Source: Candidatus Saccharimonadales bacterium (GTDB lineage Bacteria; Patescibacteriota; Saccharimonadia; Saccharimonadales; Saccharimonadaceae). Taken from it: 64,000 nucleotides of DNA. Both the position numbers and the translations under genes were made by a program. The notes beneath the pieces are model-generated. The model did no database searches and was not told the origin of the DNA. It saw nothing but the letters and a program-made list of their open reading frames with translations. Below, in pieces: positions 7,774-16,329 of this stretch. The stretch lies in contig DASSDB010000002.1 in the NCBI GenBank assembly GCA_035697325.1, positions 155,232 to 219,231 on the forward strand, given 5' to 3'. Numbering within the stretch: position 1 is the first letter of the stretch; the number at the start of each line of letters is the position of its first letter.

Positions 7774-8787
7774 TTATGCTTTTCCGGTGAAAAAACGGCG
7801 AAGCCTTCGGATGCCAGTTTGATCAGGAGGAAGATCGGGCCATAAAAGTTGCCTAATATGGAGAGCCGATACTTTTTTGTTTTTTTGGATACGCCATCTT
7901 TCGCGAAAAGAATGGGGAATCAAGCCGATAGATTGGATCATACCCCTTAGTGCAGCGCTGCCATTGCCATTTTTTATGGCATTGCCTAGCATGAGCGTAT
8001 AGGCAAAATAAAACCTGACTCCGATTGAAAACAATAATTGGCGCGGAACATCTTTTATGAAAACAACCGGTAAGTTTTTGAACGTTTGACGTACGGCGAA
8101 CCCGCTGGGCATACGATTACTAGTTGCTCCCTGCTTGTGGTATGCGATAGCTGCGGGCGTATACCACACAGAGTAACCCGCAAGCTGCGCCCTAAAACTG
8201 ATATCAACATCTTCGTAATACGCAAACAAAACATCGTCGAACAGTCCGATATTTTTAAATAATTCTGCCGTATAAAGACTGCCGCCTCCCGTCGCGCTAA
8301 ACACGAATTCGGCTGCCGGTGCATTGCTGGCGTTGTCACCACGATTACGCGGAAAGGGGAGGCCCCAGGTTGAATACCAGTCACCTGTGCTGTCAATAGT
8401 ATCGCCGTGTTCGTGAAGGAGAAGCCCGGTCGTAATGCCTGATTTTTTAATCTTTTGTGCTTTTACCAGCTCTTCAAGCCAGGTCGGCTCGGCAATGGCA
8501 TCGTTATTAAATAGGGCGATGCCGTCAAACCCATGATCGAGCGCCCATCGGATGCCTGTGTTGACGCCACCGGTAAATCCAAGATTTTCTTGGTTGTAGA
8601 GCGCTTGTAGCTTCTGACCGTATTTGGCTTCCAGCTTTTTAAATTCAGCTACAGACGTGTCACCGGAGCCGTTTTCCACAGCCACGATTTTAAAGTGTTT
8701 AAAAGTCTGTTTCTCGAGAGATTTAAGGCAATTTATAGTGTCTTCAATCCCTTTATAATTCAATACGACAACGGCAACTCTATTCAT
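7774..8787 (-). CDS. GT2-family glycosyltransferase, rhamnosyltransferase-like
   Basis: The product is 337 residues long. An N-terminal GT-A domain begins VAVVVLNYKGIEDTINCLKS, followed by AVENGSGD, IALFNNDAIAEP (DxD equivalent NND) and ATGGGSLYTAELFKNIGLFD. The block FAYYEDVDISFRAQLAGY holds the catalytic ED. This pattern is typical of WbbL/RfbF-like enzymes acting on dTDP-sugars, in keeping with the dTDP-rhamnose genes further on. The start lies 7 nt from an AT-rich -10-like TATATA. It is transcribed away from the exporter genes at 8824, and sucC follows after 3 bp. Confidence 0.85.
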   Translation of the reverse strand: MNRVAVVVLNYKGIEDTINCLKSLEKQTFKHFKIVAVENGSGDTSVAEFKKLEAKYGQKLQALYNQENLGFTGGVNTGIRWALDHGFDGIALFNNDAIAEPTWLEELVKAQKIKKSGITTGLLLHEHGDTIDSTGDWYSTWGLPFPRNRGDNASNAPAAEFVFSATGGGSLYTAELFKNIGLFDDVLFAYYEDVDISFRAQLAGYSVWYTPAAIAYHKQGATSNRMPSGFAVRQTFKNLPVVFIKDVPRQLLFSIGVRFYFAYTLMLGNAIKNGNGSAALRGMIQSIGLIPHSFRERWRIQKNKKVSALHIRQLLWPDLPPDQTGIRRLRRFFTGKA

Positions 8788-8794
8788 AATGCTG

Positions 8795-8809
8795 TATATA
8801 TCTTATAAT
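8795..8809. promoter_or_regulatory. Back-to-back divergent promoters between GT2 (8787, minus) and wzm (8824, plus)
   Basis: The two ATGs are separated by 36 bp. The plus -10 is TATAAT at 8804-8809, 14 nt before the wzm ATG. The minus -10 candidate is TATATA at 8795-8800, 7 nt before the GT2 ATG. Each polymerase would cover the other gene's start, so the two should compete. Confidence 0.45.
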
Positions 8810-8823
8810 GTTTTGCAGGTAAT

Positions 8824-9636
8824 ATGAAAATCTCGAATATAATTTCCCGTCGAAACCGTATTTTATTACGCGAACTCGTTGTGACAGATTTTAAATTGCG
8901 ATACCAGGGATCGGTACTCGGTTACCTTTGGTCGCTGCTTAAGCCGTTGCTCCTTTTTGCAATCCTGTATGTTGTATTTGTGAAGTTTTTAAAGTTCGGT
9001 GGGGACGTCGAACATTATCCCGTGTACTTGCTTTTGGGTGTCGTAATGTGGAGTTTCTTTATCGAGGCGACCAGTCAAGGCATGCAGGCTATCGTAGGGC
9101 GAGGGGATCTTATTCGCAAAATCAATTTTCCAAAGTACATCATCGTTATATCAGGTACGATTTCTGCGCTTATCAATCTTCTTCTCAACCTTGTCGTCGT
9201 CTTTATCTTTGTGGCTATAAATGGTGTCGATCTCCATCTGTCTGTTTTATGGCTGCCGCTTAATATTCTCGAACTCTATGTATTCTCCCTGGCGATTGCC
9301 TTCCTCCTTGGCGCGATGTTCGTAAAGTATCGTGACATCAGCCATATATGGGAAGTATTTTTGCAAGGTGCGTTTTATGCAACGCCGATCCTTTATCCTA
9401 TCAGTATGGTCATCACTCAAAGTGAGGTTGCGGCAAAGTTACTCATGCTTAATCCGGTCGCCCAAATCATCCAGGATGCAAGGTTTAATCTTATTACGCA
9501 TCAATCGATTACAACAGATAGTCTGATCGGCAATGTTTGGATCGCCGCCATACCTTACATTATCGTGCTGCTGGCAATCGTATTTGCAAGCTGGTACTTC
9601 AAGAAAACTCAGAAATACTTTGCGGAGAATGTGTAA
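8824..9636 (+). CDS. wzm: ABC-2 type polysaccharide export permease (Wzm-like)
   Basis: This membrane half of a glycan exporter moves lipid-linked polysaccharide across the cell membrane. The 270 residues hold about six hydrophobic helices. The N-terminal amphipathic segment ends in LRYQGSVLGYLWSLLKPLLL, the ABC-2 hallmark of Wzm/RfbA/TagG proteins. The downstream ATPase start overlaps its stop by one base. Since the gene set makes dTDP-rhamnose and has no lipid A genes, the exported chain is probably a rhamnose-containing wall glycan rather than a lipopolysaccharide O-antigen (inference). Confidence 0.9.
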   Translation: MKISNIISRRNRILLRELVVTDFKLRYQGSVLGYLWSLLKPLLLFAILYVVFVKFLKFGGDVEHYPVYLLLGVVMWSFFIEATSQGMQAIVGRGDLIRKINFPKYIIVISGTISALINLLLNLVVVFIFVAINGVDLHLSVLWLPLNILELYVFSLAIAFLLGAMFVKYRDISHIWEVFLQGAFYATPILYPISMVITQSEVAAKLLMLNPVAQIIQDARFNLITHQSITTDSLIGNVWIAAIPYIIVLLAIVFASWYFKKTQKYFAENV

Positions 9637-10787
9637 TGGATACCGAACCAGCTGTTATCGTCAAAGATTTATACAAAACGTTTAGGCTTCCGCACGAGCA
9701 GCATAGTGGTCTCAAGCAACGCATCGTGAATATCTTTAATAGTACGCGTGGATACGAACTTCAGCACGTACTCGACGATGTGACGTTTACGATTAATAAA
9801 GGTGATTTCTTTGGAATCGTCGGTCGGAACGGAAGTGGAAAGAGTACACTATTGAAGCTGCTTGCTGGTATTTACGCCCCCGACAAAGGCCTGGTGCAAG
9901 TACACGGAAGCCTTACGCCGTTCATTGAGCTTGGAGTCGGTTTCAACCCGGAACTGACAGGGCGAGAAAATATCTTTATGAACGGGGCGCTTCTTGGGTT
10001 TAGCCGCAAGGAAATGGAAGCGATGTACAATGACATCGTTGAGTTTGCGGAACTTGTTGATTTCATGGATCAAAAACTCAAGAATTACTCTTCAGGAATG
10101 CAAGTTCGCTTAGCATTCTCAATTGCGATCAGGGCTCGTGGCGATATTCTTCTGCTTGATGAGGTATTGGCGGTGGGTGACGCTGCATTCCAGCAAAAGT
10201 GTTACAATTACTTTGAAGAGCTGAAGGCACAGAAAAAGACGGTTATTTTTGTGTCGCACGACATGGGGGCGGTGAAGCGGTTCTGCTCTAAAGCTATCTA
10301 CGTAAAGCAAGGCAAGATCATTGCCGAGGGTACGCCGTCGGAAATCGCCGATATCTATGCCTCTGAAAACATCGATGTACCAAAAACGGATGATGAGAAG
10401 AAGGCAGATGCTCAAGCGGCACTTTACCAAGTGAAGTCAAAGGTCAGTCAGCACCCAGAGAACGTCACGCTGAAAGTCGATTATAAAACAAAAGATCCAG
10501 CCGCCGAAAAAATGTATGTCGGCATATCGTTGATGAAGGACGGCGTCTCGGTGGCAGAAATAAGCACGCCTAAAGACATGATCATTACATCAGATAGCTC
10601 TATAGAATATACGCTCGATACAAGAATGCTTAATGCTGGAACATATGGTATCAATGTGGCGATGTTCAAGTGGCGAAATCGTGAACTCATGGCAATTGCC
10701 AAAAGCAAGAATCAGTTCGTTATAAAGGGAGACGATATAACAAGGGGTGGTGCCTTTAGGCTAGAAAATACCTGGACAATAGAGTGA
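9636..10787 (+). CDS. wzt: ABC transporter ATPase for polysaccharide export (Wzt-like) with C-terminal glycan-recognition domain
   Basis: This is the ATPase partner of the upstream permease. The 383 residues contain Walker A GRNGSGKSTLLK (about residue 65), a Q-loop region ending FNPELTGRENIF, signature YSSGMQVRLAFS, Walker B DILLLDEVLAVGD and the H-loop VSHD. Residues from about 250 form an extra beta-rich domain of the type that in Wzt proteins reads the non-reducing end of the glycan. The start at 9636 (MDTEPAVIV) overlaps the permease stop as TAATG; a longer reading from 9537 would run inside the permease gene. Confidence 0.92.
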   Translation: MDTEPAVIVKDLYKTFRLPHEQHSGLKQRIVNIFNSTRGYELQHVLDDVTFTINKGDFFGIVGRNGSGKSTLLKLLAGIYAPDKGLVQVHGSLTPFIELGVGFNPELTGRENIFMNGALLGFSRKEMEAMYNDIVEFAELVDFMDQKLKNYSSGMQVRLAFSIAIRARGDILLLDEVLAVGDAAFQQKCYNYFEELKAQKKTVIFVSHDMGAVKRFCSKAIYVKQGKIIAEGTPSEIADIYASENIDVPKTDDEKKADAQAALYQVKSKVSQHPENVTLKVDYKTKDPAAEKMYVGISLMKDGVSVAEISTPKDMIITSDSSIEYTLDTRMLNAGTYGINVAMFKWRNRELMAIAKSKNQFVIKGDDITRGGAFRLENTWTIE

Positions 10788-10797
10788 CAGGTAAATG

Positions 10798-10823
10798 AAG
10801 GCTTCTAGAGAGGAAGAAGCCTT
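10798..10823 (+). repeat. Perfect 9-bp inverted repeat between wzt and the aminotransferase gene
   Basis: AAGGCTTCT at 10798-10806 and AGAAGCCTT at 10815-10823 flank an 8-nt loop. No T-run follows; instead GGGGGTTGT leads directly to the ATG at 10833. It could be a weak or factor-dependent terminator, an RNA processing site, or a stabilising hairpin between two cistrons. Confidence 0.5.
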
Positions 10824-10832
10824 GGGGGTTGT

Positions 10833-11924
10833 ATGCATAAGGAAAAAATCAATGTGACGAAGACGTTTCTTCCGCCCGCGGAGGAATATGCGGCTCACTT
10901 AGAGGGTATCTGGAGTCGAGGCTGGCTCACTAATCAGGGCCCCCTTGTTCGGGAGCTGGAAAAGAAGGTAGGGGATTATCTTGGCCTCCCCGAGCTTCAC
11001 TTTGTCAGCAATGGAACGGTCGCGTTACAACTTGCATTGAAGGCGCTTGATATCGAAGACGGAGAAATAATCACCACACCGTTTTCCTATGTTGCTACAA
11101 CATCAGCCATTATGTGGGAGCGCTGTAAGCCTGTGTATGTTGATATCCGAAGAGATACGCTATGTATTGATGCTGATAAGATCGAGGCCGCGATTACGCC
11201 CAGCACCCGTGCAATTTTAGCAGTTCATGTTTTTGGCCAACCCTGCGATGTTGATAAGATCGCCGCCATCGCCAAAAAACACGACTTGAAGGTTATTTAT
11301 GATGGCGCGCATGCCTTTGGCGCCGTTCATAAGGGAAAGGCTTTGCTAAGTTACGGTGATATCGCAACCGGTAGTTTCCACTCCACTAAGTTGTTTCACA
11401 CAGTAGAGGGTGGATGCGTCATCACCCACGACAAAGCGACGAGTGATAAAGTGGAGCTGCTGAAGCGCTTTGGTCATGAAGGTGATACGCACCACATGCT
11501 CGGTATCAATGCAAAAGCGTCTGAATTTCACGCGGCTATGGGTCTCTGTAACTTGAAGTATATTGACGAGATCATCCACAAAAGAAAGAGTATTCACGAA
11601 CTTTATCATAAATTGCTTCGAAAAGAGATCAAAAAAATCGAAGTTCAAAAAGAAACACAGCATAATTACGCCTATTATCCGGTTATCGTCGATAGCGAGG
11701 AGCAACTTCACAAGATAGTCGGCGATTTAAATAAGGAAAATATTTTTCCTCGTCGCTACTTTTATCCCTCACTTAATAAGCTCTCGTACGTTAATTCTGA
11801 ACACGGCTGTCCAGTATCTGAAGATATTGCCAGCCGTATCCTTTGCTTACCGCTCTATCACGATCTAGCAGACGAGACGGTACATAGAGTGAGTAGTATC
11901 ATTAATAATGCGTATGAAATTTAG
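10833..11924 (+). CDS. DegT/DnrJ/EryC1/StrS-family sugar aminotransferase
   Basis: This PLP enzyme probably aminates a nucleotide-linked keto-deoxysugar to make an amino sugar for the surface glycan. The 363 residues have FVSNGTVALQLALKAL, TTPFSYVATTSAI, VIYDGAHAFGA (Asp pairing with the PLP pyridine) and SFHSTKLFHTVEGG with the PLP lysine. Similar enzymes make dTDP-4-amino-4,6-dideoxy sugars. The dTDP-4-keto-6-deoxyglucose substrate could come from RmlA and RmlB encoded further on. A GT4 gene starts within its last 17 bases. A GNAT enzyme at 14766 could then N-acylate the product (inference). Confidence 0.9.
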   Translation: MHKEKINVTKTFLPPAEEYAAHLEGIWSRGWLTNQGPLVRELEKKVGDYLGLPELHFVSNGTVALQLALKALDIEDGEIITTPFSYVATTSAIMWERCKPVYVDIRRDTLCIDADKIEAAITPSTRAILAVHVFGQPCDVDKIAAIAKKHDLKVIYDGAHAFGAVHKGKALLSYGDIATGSFHSTKLFHTVEGGCVITHDKATSDKVELLKRFGHEGDTHHMLGINAKASEFHAAMGLCNLKYIDEIIHKRKSIHELYHKLLRKEIKKIEVQKETQHNYAYYPVIVDSEEQLHKIVGDLNKENIFPRRYFYPSLNKLSYVNSEHGCPVSEDIASRILCLPLYHDLADETVHRVSSIINNAYEI

Positions 11925-13113
11925 GTTCCTGCGAAAAACCATTCGCGACGACTTTGTTGTTATCGACTCGCAATTTCCCCAAGAAATCCCTATGGGGTTT
12001 CGCAATACGGAAATTAACGAGTATTTCAAGCGATTAAAAAATGTAAACTCGTATGCGATGCATCCCATGAAACCAGATGATAAAGCATGGTTTTCGCATG
12101 GATATGGCGTTGATAAAAAAGCATACGAGACTAACAAAAATGGGTATTTGAAATTATTTCCTCAAAACAAAGATCGCGTTCGGTATCTTGATAAAAACAT
12201 GAACTATCGTTTTAAGCTGGCGTATTCTTTTTTCTTGGCAGAAACGTATACGCTATTGCCTTTTTACGAGAAAAATCGGATTCCTTTTGTTTTTATCCTC
12301 TATCCGGGTGGTGCGTTTGGTCTTGATAACTCCTCTTCTGATGCGATGTTGCAAAAACTATGCGGAAGCCCTTATTTTCGAGGCGTCATCGTTTCGCAAA
12401 AAATTACCAAGAATTACTTAGTGAAGAAAAAGCTTTGCAACGCTAAAGACATTGGGTATGTCTATGGAGGCTTCGTGCAGTTCAACCCTAAAGATGTGCG
12501 TCCAAAGCGATACTACAAGAAAGATAAAAAGACATTTGACATATGTTTCGTGGCGGCGAAGTATACTGATAAAGGAGTAGACAAGGGATATGATGCATTC
12601 ATCGCAGCGGCAAAAATAATTGCCAAACAGACGAAGGATGTTCGTTTTCATATAATTGGCAACTTTGATAAAAACGATATCGATATATCTGAGTTGGGGT
12701 CGAGAATTGTATTCTATGGATATCAAAAAGCAGATTTCTTTCCTGAGTTTTATGCCTCAATGGATGTAATGGTGTCGCCCAATAGGCCATTTAAGCTATA
12801 CGAAGGAAACTTTGACGGTTTTCCGCTTGGCGTTGATGCCGGATACTGCGGTACAGCTATGTTTGTTTCCGACGAGCTTGGCATGAATAAGCATTTTACG
12901 GACGGAAAAGACATAGTCATCATAAAGGTAAGTCCAAAACGCATAGCTAATAAGATAATGAAATACTATAATGATACTGATACGCTTTATGAACTTTCCA
13001 AAAGAGGGCAGGCGGCTTCACACAAGTTCTTTTCTATTGAGAAACAGATCAGTGGAAGGCTCAAGTTTTTTAAAGCCGTGTACAAGCGTGAATATGCGAG
13101 GGAGTTGGAATGA
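11908..13113 (+). CDS. GT4-like glycosyltransferase
   Basis: The 401 residues show a GT-B fold. The C-terminal half has DICFVAAKYTDKGVDKGYDAFI, VRFHIIGNFD, IVFYGYQKADFFPEFYASMDVMVSPNRP and EGNFDGFPLGVDAGYCG, which corresponds to the GT4 donor-binding block. The N-terminal acceptor half is not recognisable. Two in-frame ATGs (11908 and 11914) fit; both overlap the aminotransferase end. The stretch 11900-14770 reads as more AT-rich and ATA-rich than the flanking genes, hinting at separate acquisition. It ends overlapping the WbqC-like gene by 4 bp. Confidence 0.75.
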   Translation: MRMKFRFLRKTIRDDFVVIDSQFPQEIPMGFRNTEINEYFKRLKNVNSYAMHPMKPDDKAWFSHGYGVDKKAYETNKNGYLKLFPQNKDRVRYLDKNMNYRFKLAYSFFLAETYTLLPFYEKNRIPFVFILYPGGAFGLDNSSSDAMLQKLCGSPYFRGVIVSQKITKNYLVKKKLCNAKDIGYVYGGFVQFNPKDVRPKRYYKKDKKTFDICFVAAKYTDKGVDKGYDAFIAAAKIIAKQTKDVRFHIIGNFDKNDIDISELGSRIVFYGYQKADFFPEFYASMDVMVSPNRPFKLYEGNFDGFPLGVDAGYCGTAMFVSDELGMNKHFTDGKDIVIIKVSPKRIANKIMKYYNDTDTLYELSKRGQAASHKFFSIEKQISGRLKFFKAVYKREYARELE

Positions 13114-13823
13114 AAAAAATAGCTATAATGCAGCCATACTTTTTCCCCTACCTGGGATATATAAGTCTGCTGAAACACACTGATGAGTTCATTCTTTTTG
13201 ATACGGTGCAATTCATTCGTCATGGATGGATCGAACGGAACCGTATCTTGAAACAGGGAGAGGGGTGGCTTTATATCAAGGCACCTATTGTAAAAGAAGC
13301 GCGCGACACACTGATCAAAGATGTGCTCATAAATAATAAAGAAGATTGGAAAGCGAAAATACGTGCTCAGTTGCAGCCCTATAAAAAAATAGCACCCTAC
13401 TATAGAGATGTAATCAGTATGATTGAGGAGCTATTTGAGAATGATTACGATACGATTGTGGAACTAAACAAAGCCTCCCTTGAAGCCATTTGTGATTATT
13501 TAGGAATCAATCACGATATAAAAGTATTTTCAAAAATGGATTTGTCCATTGAGCCTGCCAACGCTCCTGACGAATGGGCTCTAAATATTTGCAAGGCGCT
13601 TGGCGATATTGATGAATATTGGAATCCGCCTGGTGGACAGGAATTTTTTGATCGCAAAAAATACGATGATGCGGGTATTAAGCTTGTATTCCATAAGTCT
13701 CTGCTTAGTGCATACGATCAAAAGCGTGAACCATTTGAGCCTGGACTCTCGATTTTGGACGTTTTGATGTTCAATTCCCCCGAAAAAGTAAATAAAATGC
13801 TTGATGTATATGAACTCCTCTAG
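13110..13823 (+). CDS. WbqC-like family protein
   Basis: The 237-residue protein begins KIAIMQPYFFPYLGYISLL, the highly conserved WbqC start. Later blocks are FDTVQFIRHGWIERNRI and EYWNPPGGQEFFD. WbqC proteins occur in O-antigen and other glycan clusters next to aminotransferases and acetyltransferases. Their reaction is unproven; an N-acyl or glycine-type transfer to amino sugars has been proposed for relatives. Here it lies between two DegT-type genes and a GNAT gene with overlapping ends, which supports a joint role in decorating an amino sugar (inference). Confidence 0.85.
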   Translation: MKKIAIMQPYFFPYLGYISLLKHTDEFILFDTVQFIRHGWIERNRILKQGEGWLYIKAPIVKEARDTLIKDVLINNKEDWKAKIRAQLQPYKKIAPYYRDVISMIEELFENDYDTIVELNKASLEAICDYLGINHDIKVFSKMDLSIEPANAPDEWALNICKALGDIDEYWNPPGGQEFFDRKKYDDAGIKLVFHKSLLSAYDQKREPFEPGLSILDVLMFNSPEKVNKMLDVYELL

Positions 13824-14769
13824 GGCCATCGGTGGGTACTTTGATCTCGAGACGCGAATGGGTGGTAGCACATATCACGATGGTTTAATCGAGTTAAACA
13901 GTGCTAGAAATGCTTTTGAATACATTCTCCGCGTGAAAAAACCACGACGTGTATACATGCCAAAGTTTACTTGTGATGTCATGCTTGAACCTTTTCAAAA
14001 AACGAATACAGAGTATGTACACTACGCACTTAATGATCAGCTCGAGATAGCTGACACAATAAAACCTATGGTCGATGAGTTAGTCCTTTATACAAATTAT
14101 TTTGGTATAAAAGATACGTATACTCAGAAACTAAGTAAGCAGTTCGGTGAACAGTTGATAGTAGATTGTAGCCAAGCATTTTATTATGTGTCCGCTGGTA
14201 AAGAAGATGTTTTTTATAGTCCACGAAAGTTCGTTGGAGTGGCCGATGGCGCATATTTAAAGACTGAAGAGATTCTAAATAAAAAGTTAGAATTTGATAC
14301 ATCATACCAACGAATGGAGCATCTTCTGAAGCGTGTAGATATGGGTGCCGAAGCCGGTTACGAAAGCTTTAAAAAGAACGATGAAAGCCTAGTTGGAGAA
14401 CCTATAAAGCACATGTCGCATCTTACAAAGAAGATCCTGGACTCACTGAACTATGAAAAGATACGAGAGGCACGATTGCGTAACTTTGGCCTACTTCATG
14501 CCATGCTTGGTGACAAAAACGAGCTTACTATTGATCATACTCAAAATTTCGTTCCGATGGTATATCCATTTAAGCCCAGCGATAGTACGGGGCTGAGGCA
14601 ACGACTTATAGAACAAAAGGTATTTGTGCCTACATACTGGCCGAATGTTTTTGAGTGGTGCAATGAAGGGGAGGTGGAGTACCAATTGGCGCGCGACATC
14701 ATTCCGCTTCCGATTGATCAGCGATATAGCAAGAAAGATATGCAAAGAATAACGGAGATACTTATATGA
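13804..14769 (+). CDS. Divergent DegT-like PLP-fold protein of the sugar-decoration cassette
   Basis: The product has about 321 residues and is only distantly like DegT aminotransferases. It retains an N-terminal LNSARNAFEYIL segment corresponding to the phosphate-cup S/G-TxA helix, LIVDCSQAFYY (Asp for the PLP ring nitrogen) and YSPRKFVGVADGAYL, where the lysine lies at the expected PLP position. The usual S-x-H-x-T-K and GEGG motifs are altered. The start may be ATG 13804 or 13810; both overlap the WbqC end. It overlaps the GNAT gene by 4 bp. It could be an active aminotransferase or a non-catalytic relative. Confidence 0.7.
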   Translation: MYMNSSRAIGGYFDLETRMGGSTYHDGLIELNSARNAFEYILRVKKPRRVYMPKFTCDVMLEPFQKTNTEYVHYALNDQLEIADTIKPMVDELVLYTNYFGIKDTYTQKLSKQFGEQLIVDCSQAFYYVSAGKEDVFYSPRKFVGVADGAYLKTEEILNKKLEFDTSYQRMEHLLKRVDMGAEAGYESFKKNDESLVGEPIKHMSHLTKKILDSLNYEKIREARLRNFGLLHAMLGDKNELTIDHTQNFVPMVYPFKPSDSTGLRQRLIEQKVFVPTYWPNVFEWCNEGEVEYQLARDIIPLPIDQRYSKKDMQRITEILI

Positions 14770-15233
14770 ACGTAACGATCAGGCCTTTAAAAGAAGAAGA
14801 CGCTCGTACGTCGGTCAAATGGCGCAATATGCCGGAACTCTGGACGTACACGACATTTAAAGCTGACCACGAGATTACTATCGAAGACGAGCTGAAATGG
14901 ATACGTGCGGTCATAAAAGATCCTACTAGCGCGCGTTTTGCGATTATGGCAGACGATGACTATGTTGGTAATATTTACCTTACAGGGCTTACAAAAGAGA
15001 CGGGCGAGTATCATATATTTATCGGTAATAAAGCGTATTGGGGCAAAGGTATTGCGCGTAAAGCATCGGAGTTGATAATAGACTATGGCCGCGAAAAGCT
15101 AGGCCTGAAAACGATTATTCTAGGCGTTAAACCCGCCAACGTGGCGGCCTTCCACTTATATGAAAGCCTTGGCTTTATAAAAACGGGTGAGGAAGAAGGC
15201 TTCACGCGGATGAAGCTTAGCCTCGCTGGATAA
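14766..15233 (+). CDS. GNAT-family N-acetyltransferase
   Basis: The 155-residue acyl-CoA transferase is of the RimJ/RimL type. It begins VTIRPLKEEDARTSVKWRN. The acetyl-CoA loop is GNKAYWGKGIARKASELII (the Q/R-x-x-G-x-G/A pattern), and the C-terminal block is GVKPANVAAFHLYESLGF. In sugar clusters such enzymes acetylate the amino group made by a DegT aminotransferase. ATGA overlap with the preceding gene indicates one translational unit from 10833 to 15233. Acceptor identity is an inference from context. Confidence 0.85.
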   Translation: MNVTIRPLKEEDARTSVKWRNMPELWTYTTFKADHEITIEDELKWIRAVIKDPTSARFAIMADDDYVGNIYLTGLTKETGEYHIFIGNKAYWGKGIARKASELIIDYGREKLGLKTIILGVKPANVAAFHLYESLGFIKTGEEEGFTRMKLSLAG

Positions 15234-15248
15234 ATTAGCAGATTTGTG

Positions 15249-15257
15249 TGATAGAAT
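15249..15257 (+). promoter_or_regulatory. Extended -10 promoter of the GT2 gene at 15267
   Basis: TGATAGAAT ends 9 nt before the ATG at 15267. There is no Shine-Dalgarno sequence in the remaining gap. The gene follows the acetyltransferase after 33 bp and can be transcribed separately. Confidence 0.55.
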
Positions 15258-15266
15258 AAGAGCACG

Positions 15267-16328
15267 ATGAAGCCAACAGTCAGTATTGTATGTATTACCT
15301 TTAACCAGCAAAAATACATACGGCAAACACTTGACAGTTTCTTGATGCAAAAGACTGACTTTTCTATAGAGGTGCTCATTCATGATGACGCTTCAACTGA
15401 CGGCACAACTGAGATACTAAAAGAGTATGCCGCAAAGCATCCGCGTATTATAAAACCAGTATACGAAGCCGAAAATCAATATTCCAGCGGCGATTACGAT
15501 TTTATTAACGACCTTTTCCGCAGCGCTAAAGGAAAGTATATCGCGTTTTGTGAAGGTGATGATTTTTGGACCGATGAGTTGAAGTTGCAAAAACAAGTGG
15601 ATTTCTTAGAAAAACATAAAGAGTACACTTTATGTTTTCATCCAGTCAGAGTGTTTTTTGAAAAACATGAGGAGCCGGACAGTGTCTTTCCTGATGTCAA
15701 CGACTCTAAAGTATTCACGTTGGAAGCTCTACTGCGCAGGAATTTCATCCAATCAAATTCAGTCATGTACCGGCGTAAGAGCTACAAAGGCATTCCTTCT
15801 CGAATTATTCCCAGCGATTGGTATATGCATCTTTACCATGCACAGGATGGTAAAATCGGATACATAAACGATGTGATGTCAGCCTATCGTCGTCAGTCTG
15901 GCGGCGTCTGGTGGGAGACATTTAAAAACGTCGACCTTATCTGGAAAAAGTACGGAATCCAGCATCTTGATTTGTACGTTGAATTACTCAAACTATTCGG
16001 TGATAAGAAAAAGTATGCCGATACTCTGTACGATCACATTGATACGATCTTAGTAGCCTTTAAAAATACAGACGCTAAATATAACACAAGGCTGCTTGCA
16101 ACCGCGCTTGCAAAATTTCCAGATACCATGAGCGAAGCAATGAAAAGGGTATTGACGCGCTATGATGATACAAAAAGTAGGAAGGACTACCTTATGAGTG
16201 AAGTTGAATCACTAGGGCGGTCACTTGAACAAGAGAGACAAACTGTATATCACCGCGACTTGGAGCTTGCCACTATCAAAGATTCTAAATTATGGAAGTT
16301 GAGAAACGCTTTGAAGCGTAGGCTGTAA
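15267..16328 (+). CDS. GT2-family glycosyltransferase
   Basis: The 353 residues have a GT-A core: VSIVCITFNQQKYIRQTLDS, VLIHDDASTDGTTEIL, IAFCEGDDFWTDELKLQKQV (the acidic metal site EGDDFW) and a later LYHAQDGKIGYI. A C-terminal coil-like tail rich in E/R/K (about 300-350) is similar to tails in wall-glycan transferases. It is convergent with the 850-residue double transferase; the stops are 1 bp apart and no hairpin lies between them. Confidence 0.85.
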   Translation: MKPTVSIVCITFNQQKYIRQTLDSFLMQKTDFSIEVLIHDDASTDGTTEILKEYAAKHPRIIKPVYEAENQYSSGDYDFINDLFRSAKGKYIAFCEGDDFWTDELKLQKQVDFLEKHKEYTLCFHPVRVFFEKHEEPDSVFPDVNDSKVFTLEALLRRNFIQSNSVMYRRKSYKGIPSRIIPSDWYMHLYHAQDGKIGYINDVMSAYRRQSGGVWWETFKNVDLIWKKYGIQHLDLYVELLKLFGDKKKYADTLYDHIDTILVAFKNTDAKYNTRLLATALAKFPDTMSEAMKRVLTRYDDTKSRKDYLMSEVESLGRSLEQERQTVYHRDLELATIKDSKLWKLRNALKRRL

Positions 16329-16329
16329 A

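Noticed and set aside
10785-13113. UGA recoded as glycine (genetic code 25)
   Set aside because: TGA ends genes exactly where the families end (10785-10787 and 13113) and is followed by new starts, so code 11 fits.
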